Assembly: GCF_047948215.1 (NCBI RefSeq)
Contig: NC_134455.1
Coordinates: 344,062,997 to 344,126,996 of the forward strand
DNA from: Lycorma delicatula
Lineage: Eukaryota; Arthropoda; Insecta; Hemiptera; Fulgoridae
DNA: 64,000 nucleotides
Direction of reading: 5' to 3'
This document shows, piece by piece, positions 57,001 to 64,000 of the stretch. Both the position numbers and the translations under genes were made by a program. The stretch's first letter is position 1. Each line of letters starts with the position of its first letter. Under the pieces are notes generated by a model. The model was given only the letters and a program-made list of their open reading frames with translations, searched no databases and was not told the DNA's origin.

Positions 57001-58955
57001 CTGCAGGAATTGCAGTATTGTTGGTCACCAATGATTTGTGAATGTCAGTCTGTAATGATTTTATGAAAATTTCTTACACATGTACTTTCAACACATACAA
57101 AAAAATTCTATGTTATAAAACATAAAGATATGAAATCCTAAAAATTACTAACAGCATCTTGTTTTATTCAGATTTAGGCAATTGAAATAAAATAAAATTT
57201 TTAAAAGTAAATTTCCTTATAAAGTAAGTATATATTAATGTTTCTACATTCTTATAAGCATATGTACAACCCATCCTAGGAATTATTGGCCAAACTTAAA
57301 GGTTGACTCAGAACAACATCAATAAGAATAAGTTAATGATTTACCATCAAAATTTATAACTGTCTTGTGAAAAAAAAATTTACCCCTGACCTGTTCTGCC
57401 AATATTGATTTCTTTTTGAACCGTAACACGAGTATAATATATCATCTTGACCAGCATAATCAAGAAAGTTTCATCACTTTTTATTTCACTAATTTTACTC
57501 AATATCTAATACTGTAATATATAATATAAAAAATATGAATAAAAAGAAGTAAACGGTAATAATTAATATAAAAATTTATCACTTATTTATTATCATAAAA
57601 TAAATTAAACCTAAATGTATGTGTAGTAATAATACATATTTAGTATTTTTATTAAAACCTATATGCACATAAACAATTAACATTGTACTGTATAACAGAA
57701 ATTAATTAAAGGGAAGCTAAATTTATAAATCATGAAATTTTGCTCAAATTCTGGTAAATACCTGCATGATAAAAATATGAACACCAATTTCATTAATAGC
57801 AAAACATTAAAGTTTATGGTTTATCAAGATTATTGTAGTTTAATTTCATGATGTAATCTTTTTATGACTATATCTTAATAACAATTATTTTCATCTTCAG
57901 TGTAATAATCTCTTCTGAGAACTGTGGAAAATATTAAATGGCCATAATTTTAGTTAAAGTTGTAACATGATCTTTATTTTTGTCAAAATTGTTGGTTTCC
58001 AATGCCCTTTAAAATGATGCATCATACTCCTTGAGTTGTTCTCCATGGTACTCCTGTGAATGTGGTGGTCTCATGCAAAAAAATTTATTTAGAGGTAGGA
58101 ACATTTGTCAAATTTCATTTTTCTACGCTCTGTGGTTGAAAAGCTGTTTTAAGGATTATAATACCTTTATGAAGATGCTGTGTATGTAAAACAAAAGTGC
58201 ATGAAGCCCTTATTATACTTAGAACTAATAGATATACTTGGTACATATGTGAAAATATTAAATAAATAAAGAATTAAAAAAAAATTGAGTAAGCATTAAT
58301 GAAAATTCTATAAGCACATATTATTTTTGTACACGTTCAAAGATGCTGAAGATTCAAATTTTTTATTATTCAAGTATTATATTAAAATATATAATTGATA
58401 AACTACTTGCTGTTTCTGTAAATGAAATCTTTTTATTTTATTTAAAATAAATCAGTAGGAATAATAAGTAATTTACTAGAAATGGTGATGTAAATATACA
58501 AATGTTTTTCATAACCCCCTATGTATTGTGCTATGTTAATGCAGAACACTTTTTGTTATCTGGTCTGATTGTATTTAGCAATATTATTTTTTAGGAATAA
58601 GTAACTAATATTATTTTTTTATAAAAAAAAGTACACTATCTTTGCTGTAAAGTAATTCCAAGGAAAAGAAAAATATTGGATTTACTAAATATTGGTCTAA
58701 ATGATTCATACTTAAGGGCACCAAACAATGAACTGGCAGCCCTATTTTGTATCTTGGAAAGTGTTTTGACTTTTGAAGGAATTTCTTTCTAAGAGATATT
58801 ATATTTCTGATGGCATAATAAAATTAATAGTGATAATAAGCTTTGCGTTTTATTAAAATACTTACAAGCAAGCAATAATACGGGTTAATTTTATTACAAA
58901 CTAATTATATGTATTGTGCCCCAAGGACTTATTATCAAATAAATAAATAAATAAA
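57001..58955. other. No gene seen
   Basis: AT-rich and nearly CpG-free; no coding signal. Confidence 0.45.
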
Positions 58956-59300
58956 TATGTATATATATATATATAGAGTTTGTCTGTTATTGCATCATGC
59001 GAGAACCAACCAACTGATTACGTTCAAATTTACAGAATACAGTTGTGATATCCCAGGGAAAGTTTTAAGCCATCGACTGAGGTCCTAGCTCCCTTGAAGG
59101 TTAAAATATTAAAAATATTCATTATTTCTTCACCTCTAAGAAGGGTGAAGTTCTGAATAAAAGATATTCATTAAGGAAAAAATTAAATCCTTTTACTTTA
59201 TTATTATATTTCTACCACCATGACAAAGAAATAAGTTATGAATTTTTTGTTGCCAAAGGTGTGTCTACTTTAGTTACCATAGTTTCTATTATTCTATCTT
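58956..59300. repeat. Probable dispersed repeat
   Basis: A TA microsatellite (58958-58975) followed by GAGTTTGTCTGTTATTGCAT and text about sequence-wide repeats typical of insect noncoding mobile DNA. Assignment is by resemblance only. Confidence 0.3.
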
Positions 59301-59369
59301 TTGTAATTTACTTTCTTTTCAGGTTTCTATAAAGCCTGAATATTAAATTATTATTTATCAGTATTATTC

Positions 59370-59634
59370 TCAAAACCATGAGGATAACAGTGTGGGGGTC
59401 CAGGGGATGGAGCCCTTTGGGTAGATGGGAATGGTGACCGAAGCAAGTCTGAGGATGTCCAGGGTGTCGGTCCCTGTGGCAAATTGGAAAGGGTGAGTGA
59501 ACCGAGCTCTGCAACCATGGGGTAGGTCCCTTGGTGGCTCCAAGGAGCCGCTGAGTTGGCTTCAGGATTCACCTGGGCTAATCTGAGCCCCGAGGGTCCA
59601 GGTTTTGGATGGAAGGGCAGGCTAGTATTAATAT

Positions 59635-59635
<1 letters not shown>
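59370..59635. repeat. GC-rich repeat segment of unknown class
   Basis: A 265-bp block far richer in G and C than its surroundings, with internal near-duplication (GGGATGGAGCCCTTTGG and GGGTGTCGGTCCCTGTGG parts about 60 bp apart). It abuts an (AC)n(AT)n microsatellite at 59634-59671. No credible protein on either strand. Confidence 0.45.

Positions 59636-59671
<36 letters not shown>
59634..59671. repeat. (AC)n-(AT)n compound microsatellite
   Basis: CA units switch to TA units. Confidence 0.95.
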
Positions 59672-59672
<1 letters not shown>

Positions 59673-60104
59673 TTATACTGTGGTGTGGAGTGATACCAGA
59701 CATATGCAATAGATAATGACATATACCCTATATATTACAGATAGAGTCTGGTATGTGTTATAATTTAACGAACTAAATCGTGTGGTAAATTAAAAAAAAA
59801 CTTTTTTATAAACTGTTTTTTTTTTTTAATACCTTAAATATATTTTTACTTCTGTGTATTACTTCCTTACATTATGTTTCTAGTAATTTTTTTATCCTTT
59901 GCAGGTTTATTAAAGATTGTGGACATCAGTTGATGTTGTTCTATCTCAATAGTTGTAAATTTATTGACAGCAATTGTATAAACAGATCACACTGACTCAT
60001 CTTAATCTTAGAGGTAACATTTAATTTTATTATTTTGAGAAACGTTATTATTCACTTTTATGTAGTACACAACTTTTGGATGATCATAACTGACATGACA
60101 CGCT

Positions 60105-60665
60105 TTTTTAATGGACTGTAATCAGTTTATTCCTTGTTATTGTTCTTGATCACTGATCGTTATGGGTCAGCGGGTCCCAGACTCGTTATAACCACATACA
60201 ACAAGAACAGGAAACTCATTGTTGCAAAGCATTTAACAATCTCTTTCCATGCCCCCCACCTTGAAGAGGTTGCTTTAAAAATACTATATAGATATACATA
60301 AATAATAATGACAATACTAAACAAGTTAATATCTAGTGTTTCCTTAAAAGGAAATTGGCAATAAACATAATTTGTTAATTGGTCTCTTCAATACACCATT
60401 TGAAGTCTTGATGGTGACAACCCAAACTTCTGCTGGATGATTTCTACAATACGGGCCATTTTCCATTGTAAAGGGGGAAGAGCGTCTTCCTTGATGATAA
60501 CTATTTCACCAATCCTTAAATTAGATGAAGTGGTCCACTCCTTTCTCTGCTGTAGGCCATTCAAGTAGTCTCGCGCCACCAAGATCAGAAGTGTTGCAAC
60601 AACTGTTGGATTTGTTGCCAATGAGATAGTTTATTTGCTGAAAGATCAGATATGGAAGATAAGAA
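60105..60665 (-). mobile_element. BEL/Pao LTR retrotransposon 3' remnant (integrase C-terminal domain)
   Basis: The minus strand from about 60665 reads LSHWQQIQQLLQHFW then, after a one-base shift, RDYLNGLQQRKEWTTSSNLR, IGEIVIIKEDALPPLQWKMA and RIVEIIQ. This is the DUF5641-type C-terminal module of BEL/Pao polyproteins. A second shift gives VVTIKTSNGVLKRPINKLCL and a stop at about 60344. Beyond it a purine tract (GGTGGGGGGC, about 60265-60254) precedes sequence that could be the start of the 3' LTR, including an AATAAA (about 60133). The rest of the polyprotein is missing. Confidence 0.75.
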
Positions 60666-60669
60666 GTTA

Positions 60670-62475
60670 AAGGAAAAAGATCAGTTGGGTTATCTGACAA
60701 AGGAACTAAATGAGCATGAATTTATGCATGCCTCTACCTGTGTTAATGTACTAGACAAATTAATTTTTTTTTTCATTGTTTACATGAGTTTTTGTCTGAC
60801 AATGTATATCTTGTTTTTAGTAATGACATTGTATACAGTGTTACAGCAAGATTGCTATTTTTAGCAATCTATTTTTTAGCAGAGGCTAAAATGTAGAGAA
60901 AAGAGTTTTTTAATATTACAGCCATATTGCTGCAGGGCCATTGTAAAATAAATACAAAATAACTCATGCAAATAAACAAACAAATTGATTCTGGTGTGTG
61001 AAACATTTTTATCTTAAAATTGTATCGTCCAGTTTATTGTTGAACACTCTGGGAGTTGTATTTTATTAGTTGAGTTTCTTATTTTAATTCAGTTTTCATT
61101 ACTATAATTTTTTTTTCACTAAGCATTTATTACTTCTTTTATTTAATTTTTTTAAAGATTAATCAAATTATAATCTTAGCATAGAGTTCTCTTAATTCAT
61201 CATCTGTTTTTTCTTCCAACATGTATCAGTTTTTCTCTTCTATAATCAGTATATGATTTTAATGTTTTTTCAGTCATGTTAAACAGACATTTTCACTAAA
61301 CAATTCTCTTCTGAACTGCATGCTAAATGATGCAATGTTTAAATAAGATTTATGTCATCCAACTCAAATTGGGACTGATGATATTTTTGAGTAGATTCTA
61401 ATAAGAATTAAACTGAATTTTAATTTTAATGGGAATATTTTTAAAAATTCTTTTGTAATTATTTATGATAAAGAATATTTTAAACATGTGCTTTGTGATT
61501 GTGTGGGGTGTAGTTTATAAGAATAGCAAGATAATTTATTTTCAGTAATTTGAATCCAGACAGATGTTTTGTATATTGCGTATTGTACCAATACAATTGA
61601 TCCAATATTACAAATTTTAATAAGTATAGAATATTTTATGGAATGCTAGACGGATTGAATTGCAAGTGTGATGATTTTTATATATTATCTTGATCCTAAT
61701 TTTAAATAATAAATTTTAAGTATTAGCTAAAATAACTGTGAACATTTAATTTTTAATAATTTTTATTATTTTATTTTGAAATTGATAGTATTTAAATACA
61801 ATTTAATTTACTTAAAAGAACATGTTTCTGTTCTATTAACAATTTTTTTCTGTGCATTTATGTAGTAAATATGTTTATTTATGATTCCATCCTAAAATAT
61901 CTAGGAAATGTATCCCTGTCTTTGCTTTTCTTTTATACTTCCCTCTATTGTCAGATTAGCTAAACCTGGATGTCTTATTATACGGCCTGCCAACTTAGTT
62001 CACTTTACCAAGATTCTGTTACAAAATGTTCTTTTCTTATATCCATGTTAAGAAATCGCTTCAAATTTTATCAGCCCACATTATTTTCAACATTCTCTTG
62101 GAATACCACATTTCTAAGGTTTTTATTTTTTCTTCCTCTTTTTCTTGTTGTTAATTTTTAATTTATGATGTTTTACATCCCAATAACTTTTATATCTTGT
62201 TTTATATCTTCAATAACTTCTTTGTAATTCTTACACCCATATTTAATTTTAGCAGACTGTTTTTACATGAAATTTCTCCTTTTCGTGATTATATTACATA
62301 AGATTTTCTTATCAACTTCTAAACAAACAGCCTAGCTTTAAACATTTCCATGCATTATTATTCTATGGATTTTTCTTGTCCATTTCTGTTTCCATTGTAA
62401 AATACATAAGCTTTTCTTTTTTTTTATAGGCACCATTTGGTCTAATACTCTATAGTAATGTGGGACTCTCCCTTG
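60670..62475. other. No gene seen
   Basis: AT-rich. A 9-bp hairpin (AGATTGCTA/TAGCAATCT) with a TTTT loop is at 60849-60870. Short open frames here lack splice or family support. Confidence 0.4.
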
Positions 62476-62479
62476 TAGG

Positions 62480-62945
62480 CCTGACCACTAAAACCTCTCC
62501 TCTACAACATGGGATGCTGGGCCCACCTTATGGTATTATCGCAGCACCCGTGTGATTTGTCTCTATCTGCACCTCCATTGCTGGCCACATGCCTCAAACT
62601 TGTTGGAATCCTGAGTTTTTCTTTTTAAATTTCAACCTCTTGGGATCAAGAACATGCCTTAAGGGAGACTCAAAGGTAGTAATTAAACCCTGAACATCTT
62701 CCGCCAACTTGGTGCAGATGATCTTAACCAGCATCATGGACACCGCGTGCCATGATCGTTAAGTCTGAAGCATAGTCCCAATGATGTTTTCTGGGGAAAG
62801 CATGCCAAATTCTCCCCTGCATGCTTATCTATGCTGCAGGAACTGATCGCACATGAACACTGTGTGTTCTACGGTGTCTTTCTCCCTGCAGTAATCGCAA
62901 TCCACAGAAGGACTCAGTGTCTGTACACACAAGTTTCAAGGCACA
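62480..62945 (-). pseudogene. R1/Jockey-type LINE C-terminal fragment (zinc knuckle)
   Basis: The minus strand reads CDYCREKDTVEHTVFMCDQF at about 62905-62845, a CxxC...HxxxxC zinc knuckle, then GEFGMLSPENIIGTMLQT, SWHAVSMMLVKIICTKLAED and the end of an ORF2. Two stops interrupt it. This is the extreme C-terminus of an R1-like ORF2. The upstream RT is not next to it; sequence above 62945 is unrelated or palindromic. Confidence 0.7.
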
Positions 62946-62960
62946 AGTGTGCCTTGAAAC
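62933..62960. repeat. Perfect palindrome (13-bp stem, 2-nt loop)
   Basis: 62933-62945 (GTTTCAAGGCACA) is the exact reverse complement of 62948-62960, separated by AG, at the edge of the LINE fragment. Confidence 0.85.
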
Positions 62961-62964
62961 ATCA

Positions 62965-64000
62965 GTGACCGGAAAGGAACTGATTCAACTGAATTCAAGT
63001 TGACAGTTCCCCATGTTTTTATCGATGTCTCCACACCTGCCTTACCCTCTCCCCTGTACATCTCAACCCTCTTCCAAACAAGGAAATCTAGGAGCACAAG
63101 TCCACCCACTACGTTGGAGAAAAATACATAATCTAGCCTACAAAATCAATGTGTAAGTCTGGGATATAGCATTCTTCAAAAATTGATTTTCTTTTAATTT
63201 TTAAATATTTCAAATTTCAGAAGTAAATACCAGTCTCAAAATTTAGATATGACTTTTTTTTTTATAAAAAACATTTTTAAACATTCATAAATGTGTACCA
63301 CATGGAGGAAAGAAATAGATGATCTTTGTAAGTCTTTATCTATGAAGTCTAAGAACAGTAAAGAAAATATTCGCTGAGAAACGAGTCATATATTTAGTTA
63401 GGAATTAGGTTCTCGATTATTCATTTACTTTTTCACTAAACCATTTTCTAACTACAGTTTTTAACTAGTATAATAGTAATTACATAAGACAGTTGTGGCC
63501 CAATTACTACATCCTAGCTTTTATTTATTAAAAAAATTATATTTACGACTTTGACCCTTGAGTGTCCATCCTATTGCAATTTTAATCTATTTAGTATTGA
63601 AAGATGTTAGTATTTTATTATATTTCCTGAGCAGTAAAAAGTAAAAGTGGTTTGGAGTAAATAATTTAAGTATTGGTGGATTATCTGAGAACATAACTAA
63701 ATATGTACTTGTCAGTGCATTTAATTTGTATATAAGGTATAATCATTGAAAAAAGTGAAAATCTGTGTTTGAAAATCAGATTAGAATTTGCAAAACATAT
63801 TAGAAATAAATTAAAAAATTATATTATCATTTGCATATTTCCGATCGTAAAATAGTATTTATATTCTTTCAACTTAAAAGGCCATGAGACTGTAAAGCAA
63901 GGTCACCCTCAGTATCTAGAGATTTCGGCTAAATAAGGTCATATTTTTCTTGGGCACATATGTCAAATATTCAATTTTTATCTTAATAAAATTAAGACTA
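62965..64000. other. No gene seen
   Basis: 62965-63160 may be more decayed LINE sequence; the rest is AT-rich and featureless. Confidence 0.4.

Noticed and set aside
59351..59722. 123-codon Pro-rich minus-strand frame over the GC-rich block
   Set aside because: It starts in a microsatellite, its Pro/Gly content follows from the GC-rich repeat, and no splice sites or homology are evident.
1..64000. Bacterial defence, toxin-antitoxin or viral system
   Set aside because: Introns, poly(A)-tailed repeats and insect gene families throughout; no clustered prokaryotic or viral genes on either strand.

Overview
The window is AT-rich nuclear DNA from an insect. The intron-split PYROXD2-type gene, the insect-type gustatory receptor gene, and the mix of RTE, R1-like and BEL/Pao retroelements, Tc1/mariner-type transposons and tRNA-derived SINEs all point that way. 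The repeat mix reminds me of hemipterans, possibly an auchenorrhynchan bug, but that is a guess. There is no prokaryotic operon, CRISPR array or viral genome here. Only two genes can be modelled with confidence; a third is suggested by two short exons. Most of the rest is transposon debris or sequence with no recognisable content.

Layout. From 1 to 8.5 kb there are R1-like LINE fragments (minus), a SINE, a decayed transposon-derived coding sequence with an internal duplication (4.3-6.0 kb, minus), and a 653-bp near-palindrome (6.8-7.46 kb). From 8.5 to 10 kb lie one or two exons of an unrecognised minus-strand gene. From 11.7 to 14.6 kb are a decayed DUF7869-type element and R1-like pieces. 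From 17.6 to 33.5 kb lie the last five exons of a PYROXD2-type oxidoreductase gene (+). Its introns hold three Tc1/mariner-type relics, two or three LINE scraps and other repeats. A 3-kb RTE element (minus) follows at 34.4-37.4 kb, then a GC-rich tandem duplication (38.7-39.7 kb).

From 41.46 to 46.21 kb is a four-exon gustatory receptor gene (+) that reads without interruption for 391 codons. Its second intron is almost filled by a DUF7869-type DNA transposon relic, and its last exon sits between two 133-bp inverted repeats. Two receptor relics follow downstream: a lone last exon at 47.87 kb, and a first-exon plus last-exon pair at 51.64 and 54.13 kb. A second, 3'-truncated RTE copy and two SINEs with target-site duplications lie among them. 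From 55.5 to 64 kb are only LINE and BEL/Pao remnants, microsatellites and unannotated AT-rich DNA.

The two confident genes work independently: one is a predicted mitochondrial FAD oxidoreductase, the other a chemosensory receptor. They differ strongly in CpG content (about 4 CpG per kb in the PYROXD2 introns, about 33 per kb in the receptor coding exon by eye count). That fits different germline methylation histories.
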